In this document: one piece after another, positions 24,066-32,929 of the stretch
Layout of the letters: each line of letters starts with the position of its first letter
How positions within the stretch are numbered: position 1 is the stretch's first letter
NCBI GenBank assembly: GCA_963715655.1
Contig: OY970262.1
Location: forward strand, 3,100,001-3,164,000
Direction: 5' to 3'
DNA length: 64,000 nt
Source of the DNA: JANQPD01 sp963715655
Lineage (GTDB): Bacteria > Bacteroidota > Bacteroidia > Flavobacteriales > Schleiferiaceae
Position numbers and translations under genes: made by a program
Notes under the pieces: generated by a model
The model's input: the letters and a program-made list of their open reading frames with translations, nothing else
What the model was told of the DNA's origin: nothing
The model's database searches: none

Positions 24066-24253
24066 GAGTTGGTTTTTAAAATAAATTTGGAGAAAAGAAA
24101 TGCACGCTTCTTATAAGAGGCTTCATAAGGAGCACTAAATTGCTCACTTTTAATACGTAACGGATAATGCTTATGCAACGCTGTTTTTGTAATACATTTC
24201 TGAATAAGCCGCTAAAGTAATAATTTATATACGCCTGTTGGGTTAAGCAGGCA

Positions 24254-25186
24254 TTAATTATTTTTAGGCGCAGGTTTTGCCGGTGGCCGGATAATTACGC
24301 GCTGCTGCGAGTTAAATTCTACCTGCTCTTGCAGTTCCCACCAACCCTTGCGCCAAACCAAGCCATCATAACTAAAATCTGGACCATACTTGGTAAACTG
24401 CTTTTTAAAAACTCCATCAGGCGGAGAAAGATGATCCATTACAATCATTTCCTCCACCTCATTCCATTTTAAACTAGCCACCAAATTAGGATTATACTTC
24501 ATTACCAAACGCATCGGTGGTTTTTTGTATAGTTCATCTTGAAAGCGTTCTATCAAAAAAATCTTTTTTCCAAAGCGCGGGCGGCCTCGGTTGTCAATGG
24601 TCATTACTTCCACCACTTTGCGGTTTAGCACCTGATTGGGCGCATATCCTAACAAGGTGTAAAACGTTTCGCCATCTTCTTTTTGAGGAATCATTTTATA
24701 ATAAAGCGCGCCAAACCAATCATCAGGACGCAAGTATTTAAAGGCGGCTTCATCACCCATTTCTGCTAGCTTATCCTCTAAAATTGTTATTTCTATTTTA
24801 TTGCGCCTGCCTTCAGCAGCCACTATTCCAAAGCGTTTGTACGTAAAAGTAGCATCTGGCATTTGCCAAGTGCATACCACCACCTCATTTTTAGGATCAC
24901 TTAGGCGAATCATATTGGTTAAGGTGTCGAGCGGTTGCTCAAAACCTACATCTTCCTGTAAAAACAGTGCTAACGTTTGGCTGAAAACTCGATTGGCAGA
25001 ATCTCGTTTTGCAAACTCTGGATGCTTGAGAATTAGTGGCCCAGTTTGCACCAACACAGATAACAAACTATCTGTTTCCGAATTTGGAGCTTGCGCAACG
25101 CGGATGCCTCCCGCGAAAGCGGAAAACGAAAAAAACCCTAAAGAAAATAGAAATAAAAAACGCATGGTGTAAAAACGTTTAAACAT
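24254..25186 (-). CDS. Conserved exported protein of unknown function
   Basis: A 310-residue protein with a signal peptide ending AFAG; an in-frame second Met at 25165 gives a shorter and cleaner signal. The core reads WFGALYYKMIPQKEDGETFY, TLLGYAPNQVL, RPRFGKKIF and MIVMDHLSPPDG, a sequence pattern recurring in uncharacterised Bacteroidota exported proteins. The C-terminus is Pro/Lys-rich (PPAKPAPKNN). It lies 15 bp downstream of the ferredoxin gene on the same strand and may be co-transcribed. No function can be assigned. Confidence 0.65.
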   Translation of the reverse strand: MFKRFYTMRFLFLFSLGFFSFSAFAGGIRVAQAPNSETDSLLSVLVQTGPLILKHPEFAKRDSANRVFSQTLALFLQEDVGFEQPLDTLTNMIRLSDPKNEVVVCTWQMPDATFTYKRFGIVAAEGRRNKIEITILEDKLAEMGDEAAFKYLRPDDWFGALYYKMIPQKEDGETFYTLLGYAPNQVLNRKVVEVMTIDNRGRPRFGKKIFLIERFQDELYKKPPMRLVMKYNPNLVASLKWNEVEEMIVMDHLSPPDGVFKKQFTKYGPDFSYDGLVWRKGWWELQEQVEFNSQQRVIIRPPAKPAPKNN

Positions 25187-25200
25187 GCGGTTACCGTATG

Positions 25201-25548
25201 TTACACGTGTAAAAATTCCTTTTTAGAAAGTAATTCGGTTTTAGACTCTACATTATCCTCATCTGGCACACAACAATCTACCGGACAAACTTCCGCACAT
25301 TGTGGCACTTCATGAAAACCCACACACTCGGTACATTTGTCCGTTACAATGTAATATACATCATAATCTACGGGCTCTTGCGGCTCATCGGCTTCATACG
25401 TACCACCGCTTTTTGGGGCTACTTTTCCTTTAAGACCGGTACCTTCAGAAAAGCGCCACTCTTGGGCTCCTTCATAAATAGCGTTGTTTGGACATTCAGG
25501 CTCGCAAGCGCCACAGTTAATACATTCGTCCGTTATCTTAATTGCCAT
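25201..25548 (-). CDS. 2[4Fe-4S] dicluster ferredoxin
   Basis: A 115-residue iron-sulfur protein. The first cluster motif is CINCGACEPECPNNAI; the second is CTECVGFHEVPQCAEVCPVDCC, with the longer spacing and extra Cys typical of the YfhL/Alvin-like dicluster type. It carries electrons at low potential; its partner is unknown. It is transcribed divergently from the LuxC-type acyl-CoA reductase, and their candidate -7 boxes lie within 20 bp of each other, suggesting joint control. Confidence 0.92.
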   Translation of the reverse strand: MAIKITDECINCGACEPECPNNAIYEGAQEWRFSEGTGLKGKVAPKSGGTYEADEPQEPVDYDVYYIVTDKCTECVGFHEVPQCAEVCPVDCCVPDEDNVESKTELLSKKEFLHV

Positions 25549-25559
25549 ACTTAGTTGCT

Positions 25560-25578
25560 TACTTTTGCCGCAAAGTTA
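25560..25578. promoter_or_regulatory. Divergent -7 boxes for ferredoxin and acyl-CoA reductase genes
   Basis: TACTTTTG on the plus strand (25560-25567) and TAACTTTG on the minus strand (25571-25578) both match TAnnTTTG and are only 3 bp apart. The former would give a leader of about 17 nt for the gene at 25588, the latter of about 19 nt for the ferredoxin. Exact -33 TTG elements are not seen for either. Confidence 0.5.
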
Positions 25579-25587
25579 ATTAATAAG

Positions 25588-26658
25588 ATGCAGGGAAACC
25601 TAAGCCTTACGGAACGCATAGAAGCTTTTTCAATTTTGGGATTATTTATAGCCCAATGTGAGCAAAAAAGAACCAACGCCAAACTTGAAAAATTAAATGC
25701 TTATTTCTGGGAACCTTTTCAAAAAGCAATACAAGAAAGCAGTTTGTATAACGGATGGTTTACCGTTAATAATCAACATATTGCCCTAAAGGCATGGAGC
25801 AAGCAATTGCAAAAAGAAAATTTAGAAAAATGGGTAAGTCAATATTCGGCAGATCATTTTGAAGCGGATGAAAAAACCATTGCCTTAATAATGGCAGGAA
25901 ACATTCCGATGGTTGGTTTTCACGATTTTTTGAGTGTTTTATTATCCGGTAAAAAAGTTTTGATAAAACCATCTAGCGATGATAAAATTTTGCTGCCTTT
26001 TATAGCGCAAGTGTTGGTAGCCATTGAGCGTGGGTTTGCTACCCGTATTGCTTTCGCTGATGGAAAAATGACCGGTTTTGATGCAGTTATTGCCACCGGA
26101 AGCAACAACAGCGCACGTTATTTTGAACAATATTTTGGTCAGTATCCTAATATTATCCGTAAAAACAGAACTTCCGTAGCGGTGCTAAAAGGAGCAGAAA
26201 CAGAAGAAACTATTACCACTTTAGGTAACGATGTGTTTACCTATTTTGGAATGGGCTGCCGCAATGTTACCAAATTATATCTCCCAAAGGGATTTAAGCT
26301 TGACCGTGTTTTTGAAGGATTTTTTCCTTTTAAACATGTGGTTGACCACAATAAATATCATAACAATTACGAGTACCACCGCGCCATTTTTTTAATGGAG
26401 CAACATAAATTTTTAGACAATGGGTTTGTAATGTTAAAAGAAAACACCGATTTGCACGCACCACTTTCAGTAGTGTATTATGAGTTTTATGAAGATTTAA
26501 AGATATTGAAGAAAAGCTTGGCTGATAAAAAAACAGAAATTCAATGTTTGGTAGGTGAGGCTGATTTTTGTGATACACCTTTTGGCAAAGCACAAGCACC
26601 TCAACTTTGGGATTATGCAGACAAGGTGGACACGCTTAAGTTTTTACGCGCGGTATAG
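25588..26658 (+). CDS. LuxC-type acyl-CoA reductase
   Basis: A 356-residue protein of the LuxC family (PF05893), related to aldehyde dehydrogenases. Visible motifs include MAGNIPMVGFHDFLSVLL (substrate/nucleotide site), KPSSDDKILLPF and the catalytic Cys in YFGMGCRNVTKLYLP. Family members reduce acyl groups to aldehydes with NADPH, in luminous bacteria for luciferase, elsewhere for unknown aldehydes or alcohols. No luxD/luxE or luciferase genes are nearby. The frame continues to an upstream TTG at 25555, but the ATG at 25588 begins the conserved part. Pairing with a divergent ferredoxin is common in this phylum. Confidence 0.87.
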   Translation: MQGNLSLTERIEAFSILGLFIAQCEQKRTNAKLEKLNAYFWEPFQKAIQESSLYNGWFTVNNQHIALKAWSKQLQKENLEKWVSQYSADHFEADEKTIALIMAGNIPMVGFHDFLSVLLSGKKVLIKPSSDDKILLPFIAQVLVAIERGFATRIAFADGKMTGFDAVIATGSNNSARYFEQYFGQYPNIIRKNRTSVAVLKGAETEETITTLGNDVFTYFGMGCRNVTKLYLPKGFKLDRVFEGFFPFKHVVDHNKYHNNYEYHRAIFLMEQHKFLDNGFVMLKENTDLHAPLSVVYYEFYEDLKILKKSLADKKTEIQCLVGEADFCDTPFGKAQAPQLWDYADKVDTLKFLRAV

Positions 26659-26696
26659 GTTTTCATATTAATATCTTTACCAACTTAATTTAGAGA

Positions 26697-27524
26697 ATGA
26701 AAATTTTTCGATTTTTAAAAAGCCGCACTTTTTTACTCAATGTAATTATAGCGGTAATTGTTTTTGGCTTTCTTTTTTGGGGTTTAAACGCTTGGCTTGA
26801 TAGCTATACGCGCCATGGACAAAACATTACGGTGCCCAATTTAGGCCGCCTTTCTTACCAAGAAGCGGAAAAGAAACTTACGGATTTAGGCTTAAAAGCA
26901 GAAATTTTAGATACGGCAGAATATAATCCGGAAATGCCGCGCGGAGCAGTAGTAAGCCAATACCCTGAGCCTGATGCTTTGGTAAAAGTTAATCGTGAAA
27001 TAAAACTGACCATAAATCCTTTAAAGCCGCGCAAGCTTGCCTTACCGGAGTTGGTGGAAAAAACTAAGCGCAGGGCTATTTACGATTTAGAATCAAAAGG
27101 CTTTAGAGTAGGCCCGTTAGAATACGTACCATTTATTGGTAAAGATGTAGTGGTAGATGTTAAAATTAATGGGCTACCCGTTTCGCCAAATGATAAGTTT
27201 GATAAAGGCACCGTAGTTACACTGGTGCTTGGACAAGGGCTTGGCGATGTGCGCAAACCAATGCCCTATTTAAAGTGGTTGAGCTTATTAGAAGCTAAAG
27301 ATAAATTGTTGGTAAACGGCCTAAATTTAGGTAGTGTAATTTATGATGAGGATATGAAAGACAGCACATTAGCTCTTGTATATCAGCAATATCCTCCGGC
27401 TGATTTAGAACCAAGCGTAAATGCAGGTAGCTCGGTTGATCTTTGGCTTACGCAAGATTATACCAAAATTCCAAACGATTCGTTAGCCTATAAAAATTCA
27501 GGAATAGTTGATACTACGCAGTAA
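26697..27524 (+). CDS. PASTA-domain membrane-anchored protein
   Basis: A 275-residue protein. One N-terminal membrane helix (residues 12-33) anchors a periplasmic part made of three PASTA domains (about 40-107, 112-180, 185-255): VPNLGRLSYQEAEKKLTDLG, LPELVEKTKRRAIYDLESKG and MPYLKWLSLLEAKDKLLVNG are their start motifs. PASTA domains often bind peptidoglycan fragments or beta-lactams in kinases and PBPs, but here there is no kinase or transpeptidase domain. It overlaps or abuts the next gene (the downstream ATG is 4 bp after its stop) and heads a three-gene run with a T9SS cargo and RluD. Confidence 0.85.
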   Translation: MKIFRFLKSRTFLLNVIIAVIVFGFLFWGLNAWLDSYTRHGQNITVPNLGRLSYQEAEKKLTDLGLKAEILDTAEYNPEMPRGAVVSQYPEPDALVKVNREIKLTINPLKPRKLALPELVEKTKRRAIYDLESKGFRVGPLEYVPFIGKDVVVDVKINGLPVSPNDKFDKGTVVTLVLGQGLGDVRKPMPYLKWLSLLEAKDKLLVNGLNLGSVIYDEDMKDSTLALVYQQYPPADLEPSVNAGSSVDLWLTQDYTKIPNDSLAYKNSGIVDTTQ

Positions 27525-27528
27525 ATAC

Positions 27529-29400
27529 ATGGCTTTTAAATTCACCACCACTTTTAGTTTTTTACTTTTTTCGTGCCTTTCCTTTTCAGGATTTGGCCAA
27601 GCTAAAGAAGTGCTAAGTGTGCCTACCCAAAGAGCAAGCACAATAATAACAGAGCCAAGCTTTCAAAAAGCAGCCATGGCTATTTCATTGCCTTTTCGCG
27701 ATGATTTCAGCAAAAAAGGCTTTCGGCCAGATTCCACTTTGTGGGAAGATAATTTTGTATTTATAAACTCAACCCTATGCGACCAACCGCCCAGCATTGG
27801 CGTGGCCACTTTTGATGGTATAAACGAAAGAGGGTCAGCGTATAACATTAACTCTTTGGCTACGGACACGGCAGATATACTTACCTCAAAACCAATTGAT
27901 TTAACTGGTACAAGCGGCACTACGGTGCTTTCCTTTTGGTATCAACCACAAGGAAATGCTTTATCAGAACCGCCAGAAAACAATGATTCGTTGGCACTTT
28001 ACTTTTACAATCCCACCAATCAAACTTGGTCCAGCGTGTGGCGCGATAGAGGTCAAAAAACGCAACCTTTTCGCTTTGTTGGTATAGAAGTTGGCCCCAC
28101 TTTCTTAAAAAATAATTTTCAGTTTAGGTTTGTAAGCTATGGTGCTGGTGCTGGTGCGTATGATATGTGGCATCTTGATTATTTAGAATTGAATGACCAA
28201 AGATTGGCAACAGATACGATTACTAACGTTGATATTGCCTTTACGGCTCCTCACCCTTCACTTTTGCTGAATTATGAGAGCGTGCCTTGGTTTCATTACG
28301 ATGAAATTTCTAACTCAGGCTTAAAACAAAATTTAGGATTTACCTATATCCGCCATATTCCAAATGGTGCATCCTCTAACCCTGATTTAGGTGTGTACAA
28401 AATTGAACAAGTAGATGGCACAAGTGGAAATAGAATTACTCTAGCTGAAAATACTACCGGTACCATTGGCATTGATGCCTCGCACTTAGATAACAAGCAA
28501 ACCGTTTTTAGCGTGCCTATCCCACCATTTGCTAATCCAAATTTTACTCCAACGGACGAATTTTCATTTGAAGCCTATCAAACATTTCGCGGGCAAAATG
28601 ACGCTCGTTTTCCAACCAATGATACCGTGCGTACTCAACAGCAATTTAAAAACTATTACGCGTACGATGATGGTACTGCTGAGCGCGGCTATGGTATTGA
28701 AAATGAACCAAACGCATTAACCATTGCCAAATACGATGTGTTAGATTTTGCCACCTTAAAAGGCTTATACCTCAACTTTATTCCGGCTAATGTTGACATT
28801 ACTAATAATTCCTTTAAACTGGTGGTTTATGAAAATGATGCAGGTATTCCTGGTAATCTTATTTACGAAAGTGATAGCGACTATGTGCCTGCATACACTG
28901 ACCAGAATTTTTTCTTACCCTATGTTTTAGATACCACCGGGATTGACATTGCCAACTCCGTATTTATTGGCGTAAAGCAAAAAACCGGGAGCAGATTAAA
29001 CATTGGTTTTGACATTAATACCACCAACAAAACCACCTTCTTTTTTGGGCCGGAAAACAACTTGTTCCAATCGTTTTTAACCGGAACGTTAATGATGCGC
29101 CCCTTTTTCAATTACTTACCTAAAGATATTTCTGTAACCGAAAAAGATTTGCCTGAAACGGAAATTAATGTATTTCCAAATCCCGTTACTGAAAAACTGT
29201 ACGTAGATATTGGCACAGAAAAATTTGACGATTACACCTTTAGTATTTACAACCAAAGCGGGCAAATGATGGCGCAAGGAAATTTAAAGGAGTCAATTAA
29301 CTTGGTAGCATTACCCAATGGTTTTTACCTTTTTAAAATCGCACCCATACACCAACGTAAGGCATTGCCCCTTATAAAAAAGCTGATAATAGCGCACTAA
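27529..29400 (+). CDS. Secreted protein with T9SS C-terminal sorting domain
   Basis: A 623-residue protein. The signal peptide ends FGQA; the central part (about 40-520) is beta-rich with a jelly-roll-like segment (FDGINERGSAYN, TVLSFWYQPQGNA) and DDGTAERGYGIE; the last 80 residues are a type A sorting domain (INVFPNPVTEKLYVDIGTE, GFYLFKIAP). It is therefore exported by Sec, crosses the outer membrane through the type IX system encoded partly at 57-63 kb, and is attached to the surface or released. The ATG at 27529 is preferred over a TTG at 27508 that overlaps the PASTA gene. Substrate or role unknown. Confidence 0.82.
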   Translation: MAFKFTTTFSFLLFSCLSFSGFGQAKEVLSVPTQRASTIITEPSFQKAAMAISLPFRDDFSKKGFRPDSTLWEDNFVFINSTLCDQPPSIGVATFDGINERGSAYNINSLATDTADILTSKPIDLTGTSGTTVLSFWYQPQGNALSEPPENNDSLALYFYNPTNQTWSSVWRDRGQKTQPFRFVGIEVGPTFLKNNFQFRFVSYGAGAGAYDMWHLDYLELNDQRLATDTITNVDIAFTAPHPSLLLNYESVPWFHYDEISNSGLKQNLGFTYIRHIPNGASSNPDLGVYKIEQVDGTSGNRITLAENTTGTIGIDASHLDNKQTVFSVPIPPFANPNFTPTDEFSFEAYQTFRGQNDARFPTNDTVRTQQQFKNYYAYDDGTAERGYGIENEPNALTIAKYDVLDFATLKGLYLNFIPANVDITNNSFKLVVYENDAGIPGNLIYESDSDYVPAYTDQNFFLPYVLDTTGIDIANSVFIGVKQKTGSRLNIGFDINTTNKTTFFFGPENNLFQSFLTGTLMMRPFFNYLPKDISVTEKDLPETEINVFPNPVTEKLYVDIGTEKFDDYTFSIYNQSGQMMAQGNLKESINLVALPNGFYLFKIAPIHQRKALPLIKKLIIAH

Positions 29401-30441
29401 ATGCAAGAGCACAATATTGAACAGGAAGACGAGCAAGACAACGAAGAGCTATTTGAACACCACCGATTAGTTGCAGATAAAGGGCAAGGGGCGTTGCGCG
29501 TTGACAAATTTTTGCACAATTTACTGCGTGGCACTTCGCGCAACAAAATTCAGCAAGCCGCTGCCGCAGGGAATATTTTGGTAAATGAAAAGCCGGTAAA
29601 AAGTAATCATAAAGTAAAAGCTTTAGATGTGGTGCAAGTGGTGTTAGCGTATCCTCCGAAAGATAATACGCTGCTTCCGCAAGATTTACCGCTAACCATT
29701 GTGCACGAGGATGAAGAAGTTATTGTGCTAAACAAGGAAGCCGGTATGGTGGTGCATCCGGGCGTTGGCAATCCCGATGGAACACTTGTTAACGCCTTGC
29801 TTTATCACTTCAACAATTTACCAAATGTGAGTAGTGAACTGTTACGTCCTGGCTTGGTGCATCGGCTTGACCGTGATACCAGCGGTATTTTGGTGATTGC
29901 CAATACAGACTTTGCTATGGCGCATTTGGCAAAACAGTTTTTTAACCGAACCACTGATAGAACCTATTGGGCCTTAGTTTGGGGTGATGTAAAGGAAGAC
30001 CATGGCACCATTAATACCAATTTAGCCCGCAGTTTAAAAAATCGTAAAATTTTTGAGGTAGCAGAAGATAGGGGCAAACACGCCATTACCCACTATAAAG
30101 TTTTAGAGCGCTTTGGCTATACTACTTTGGTAGAATGTAAATTAGAAACAGGTCGCACGCATCAAATACGTGTGCACATGAAACACATTGGCCACACGCT
30201 TTTTAATGATAAAGAATACGGAGGAGATGCGATTTTAAAAGGCACCACCTTTACCAAGTACAAGCAGTTTGCTTCCAACGCTTTTCAAATTTGTCCGCGC
30301 CAAGCATTGCACGCTAAAACATTGGCTTTTGAGCATCCTACCAAAAAAACACGCATGGAATTTGACTCTGAACTACCAGAAGATATGCAGAAGTTAATCG
30401 AAAAATGGCGCAACTACGCCCAACACAAAATTGAGGGATAG
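29401..30441 (+). CDS. rluD: RluD-type 23S rRNA pseudouridine synthase
   Basis: A 346-residue RluA/RluD-family enzyme. Residues 25-85 form an S4 RNA-binding domain (LRVDKFLHNLLRGTSRNKIQ); the catalytic Asp lies in RLDRDTSGILVIA (HRLDRDTSG motif), and ETGRTHQIRVHMKHIGH is the second family signature. RluD makes pseudouridines 1911, 1915 and 1917 in 23S rRNA helix 69; family members with other targets exist. The ATG immediately follows the stop of the T9SS gene. Its N-terminal extension is unusually acidic (EQEDEQDNEELFEHH). Confidence 0.87.
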   Translation: MQEHNIEQEDEQDNEELFEHHRLVADKGQGALRVDKFLHNLLRGTSRNKIQQAAAAGNILVNEKPVKSNHKVKALDVVQVVLAYPPKDNTLLPQDLPLTIVHEDEEVIVLNKEAGMVVHPGVGNPDGTLVNALLYHFNNLPNVSSELLRPGLVHRLDRDTSGILVIANTDFAMAHLAKQFFNRTTDRTYWALVWGDVKEDHGTINTNLARSLKNRKIFEVAEDRGKHAITHYKVLERFGYTTLVECKLETGRTHQIRVHMKHIGHTLFNDKEYGGDAILKGTTFTKYKQFASNAFQICPRQALHAKTLAFEHPTKKTRMEFDSELPEDMQKLIEKWRNYAQHKIEG

Positions 30442-30479
30442 TAAACTATAAAGCACCTATTATAGAGTAGTTTTTCCTT

Positions 30480-30487
30480 TATATTTG
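30480..30487 (+). promoter_or_regulatory. -7 box of the first di-haem peroxidase gene
   Basis: TATATTTG matches TAnnTTTG exactly and ends 6 bp before the ATG at 30494, which implies a leader of only about 3 nt. Confidence 0.5.
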
Positions 30488-30493
30488 TGCACC

Positions 30494-31624
30494 ATGCTGC
30501 GTAAATACCTTTATTCATTTTTTGCAATTACATTGGTTTTCAATTTATATCAATGCAATCCAGACCAGAAAATTTCTGAAACACTGAGTGCTAAACACGC
30601 AACTACTCCTTATGAACTAGAAGTGCCCTATGGTTTTCCTAAACCCAATATTCCTACTGATAATCCATTAACCAAGGAAGGTGTAAGGCTTGGTCGATTT
30701 TTATTTTACGAGAAAAAACTATCCGGTGATTTAACGCAAAGTTGTGGAAGTTGCCATTTGCAGGGAAATTCCTTTGCTGACCCTTTAGCAAAGTCAAAAG
30801 GCATTGCTGGTTTAGAAACCAAGCGCCACGCCATGGTACTTTTTAATTTAGCTTGGCAAGAGTTTTTCTTTTGGGATGGCCGCGCAAAATCTTTAGAAGA
30901 ACAAGCCTTAGAACCCGTTACCAATCCTATAGAACTTAATAGCGATTGGCCAACGGTAATTTCCAGATTGCAGGAAACGCCCTTATATGCGGGCATGTTT
31001 ACTAATGCTTTTGGCGATGAAAAAATTACCAAAGAGCGTATAGCAAAGGCCATTGCACAATTTGAACGCACTATAATAAGTGCAAATAGTCATTATGATA
31101 GTATAAAAAGAATGACGGCTCCTAGCCCCGGCTCCGCATCCTACCGCGAATTTCCGAATCCATTGATTCAAAGAGGATATGTGATGTTTAATTCAGAAAG
31201 TGAAGGCGACTGTGCCCATTGTCATGGAGAAATTGAAACCAGTTATTTGTTTGGTGCTTTTGGTAAGTCAAACACATTTAGAAATAATGGTTTAAAAGAA
31301 ATATGGTTAAATGAAAAAGGTCGAGCTGAAGTTGTGCCAAATGAACAAAACTTAGGCCGAATGAAAGTACCCACCATCCGTAACATCGGCTATAGTGAAC
31401 CCTATATGCATGATGGTAGCATCCCTGATTTAGATAGCTTAGTAGAATTTTACAACTTTGGCGGACATAAAACACCTACTAGCAATGTAGATCCTAATAT
31501 GAAAGCCGCAGGTGTGGGTAGAAATTGGAGTCCAAGACAAAAAGACGCTTTAGAAGCCTTTTTGAAAAGCCTTACAGATTTTAAATTTCTTTCTGATACA
31601 GCTTATAGCGATCCACATGATTAG
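30494..31624 (+). CDS. MauG/CcpA-type di-haem cytochrome c peroxidase lipoprotein (copy 1)
   Basis: A 376-residue exported peroxidase. The N-terminus is a lipoprotein signal with lipobox Cys (LYQC). Two haem c attachment sites are seen: SCGSCHLQ in the N-terminal half and DCAHCHGE in the C-terminal half, the layout of bacterial di-haem cytochrome c peroxidases and MauG. A conserved VPTIRNIGYSEPYMHDGSI run carries the distal Met/Trp region. It probably reduces hydrogen peroxide using electrons from a cytochrome c in the periplasm. The next gene is a close paralogue. An upstream TTG (30485) is a weaker start. Confidence 0.88.
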   Translation: MLRKYLYSFFAITLVFNLYQCNPDQKISETLSAKHATTPYELEVPYGFPKPNIPTDNPLTKEGVRLGRFLFYEKKLSGDLTQSCGSCHLQGNSFADPLAKSKGIAGLETKRHAMVLFNLAWQEFFFWDGRAKSLEEQALEPVTNPIELNSDWPTVISRLQETPLYAGMFTNAFGDEKITKERIAKAIAQFERTIISANSHYDSIKRMTAPSPGSASYREFPNPLIQRGYVMFNSESEGDCAHCHGEIETSYLFGAFGKSNTFRNNGLKEIWLNEKGRAEVVPNEQNLGRMKVPTIRNIGYSEPYMHDGSIPDLDSLVEFYNFGGHKTPTSNVDPNMKAAGVGRNWSPRQKDALEAFLKSLTDFKFLSDTAYSDPHD

Positions 31625-31725
31625 ATAGATACATGTATTCATTTCCGTATAATAGCCTATATAGTTGTTTGCTAATTATGCTTTCTGAATTTTTAATAAT
31701 AAAGCGAAAAAAGCAGGTCTGTTCG

Positions 31726-31733
31726 TATCTTTG
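31726..31733 (+). promoter_or_regulatory. -7 box of the second di-haem peroxidase gene
   Basis: TATCTTTG matches TAnnTTTG exactly and ends 7 bp before the ATG at 31741. The leader would be about 4 nt, like that of the first copy. Confidence 0.5.
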
Positions 31734-31740
31734 ATGAGCA

Positions 31741-32868
31741 ATGACTAAAAAATACTTCTTTTTACTTTCCATTGGTCTTTTGGTTTTGGCCATGAGCCAA
31801 TGTCAACCGGATCAAAAAATCACCGAAAACATAAGTACGAAGCAAATTGGCACACCTTATGCGTTAGAAGTTCCGTACGGTTTTCCTCAACCCAATATTC
31901 CTGCTGACAACCCATTGACCGTAGAAGGAGTAAAGCTTGGGCGATTTTTATTCTTTGAGAAAAAACTTTCTGGCGATTTAACCCAAAGTTGTGGAAGTTG
32001 CCATTTACAAGAAAACTCTTTTTCTGATCCTTTAGCAAAATCAAAAGGTATAGCCGGTTTAGAAACTAAGCGCCACGCTATGGTACTTTTTAATTTAGCT
32101 TGGCAAGAGTTTTTCTTTTGGGATGGCCGCGTAAAATCTTTAGAAGAACAAGCCTTAGAACCCGTTACCAATCCCATAGAGCTCAACGCAGATTGGCCAA
32201 CCGTGCTTTCCAGATTAAGGGATACTCCTATGTATGCCTCCTTATTTACCAATGCTTTTGGTGATGATGAAATTACAAAAGAACGCGTAGCAAAGGCCAT
32301 TGCACAATTTGAACGCACCATTGTAAGTGCTAACAGTCATTATGATAGCATAAAAAGAATGACGGCTCCTAGCCCCGGCTCTGTGTCGTTTAATCAATTT
32401 CAAGATCCTTTAATTCAAGAGGGATATACCATGTTTACTACGGAAGTGGGTGATTGCTTTCACTGCCATGGTGAAATTGAAACTAGTTATTTACTTGGTG
32501 CTTTTGGCAAGGATAATACTTTTAAAAACAATGGTTTAAAGGCCGAATGGACAGATGAAAAAGGTCGTGCTGAAATAGTACCGGGTCAGCAAAACGTAGG
32601 CTTAATGAAAGTACCCACCGTTAGAAATATGGAGTTTAGTCCACCGTATATGCATGATGGTAGCATACCTGATTTAGATAGTTTAGTAGAATTTTACAAC
32701 TTTGGCGGACATAAAACACCTACTAGCAATGTAGATCCTAATATGAAAGCCGCAGGTGTGGGTAGAAATTGGAGTCCAAGACAAAAAGACGCTTTAAAAG
32801 CCTTTTTGAAAAGCTTAACAGATTTTACTTTTCTTTCCGATACAGCTTACAGCGATCCCTTTCAATAA
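31741..32868 (+). CDS. MauG/CcpA-type di-haem cytochrome c peroxidase lipoprotein (copy 2)
   Basis: A 375-residue close paralogue of the preceding gene, with the same lipobox (AMSQC), the haem sites SCGSCHLQ and DCFHCHGE and the same C-terminus. The DNA is very similar across the gene; 114 bases are identical from 32683 to 32796 (31439 to 31552 in copy 1), more than protein constraint alone would demand. Differences cluster in the signal peptide and around residues 215-265 (KDNTFKNNGLKAEW, REIVPGQQNVG-type positions). Tandem duplication with possible later gene conversion is inferred. Confidence 0.88.
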   Translation: MTKKYFFLLSIGLLVLAMSQCQPDQKITENISTKQIGTPYALEVPYGFPQPNIPADNPLTVEGVKLGRFLFFEKKLSGDLTQSCGSCHLQENSFSDPLAKSKGIAGLETKRHAMVLFNLAWQEFFFWDGRVKSLEEQALEPVTNPIELNADWPTVLSRLRDTPMYASLFTNAFGDDEITKERVAKAIAQFERTIVSANSHYDSIKRMTAPSPGSVSFNQFQDPLIQEGYTMFTTEVGDCFHCHGEIETSYLLGAFGKDNTFKNNGLKAEWTDEKGRAEIVPGQQNVGLMKVPTVRNMEFSPPYMHDGSIPDLDSLVEFYNFGGHKTPTSNVDPNMKAAGVGRNWSPRQKDALKAFLKSLTDFTFLSDTAYSDPFQ

Positions 32869-32929
32869 ATAAAAAGACGAACCTTTTTTTCAATTATGTG
32901 GTTAACTGATTTTAAAATCAACTTATCAC

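Noticed and set aside
25588..26658. A bioluminescence (lux) locus around the LuxC-type reductase
   Set aside because: No luciferase, luxD or luxE genes are present nearby; LuxC-type reductases without light emission are frequent in Bacteroidota.
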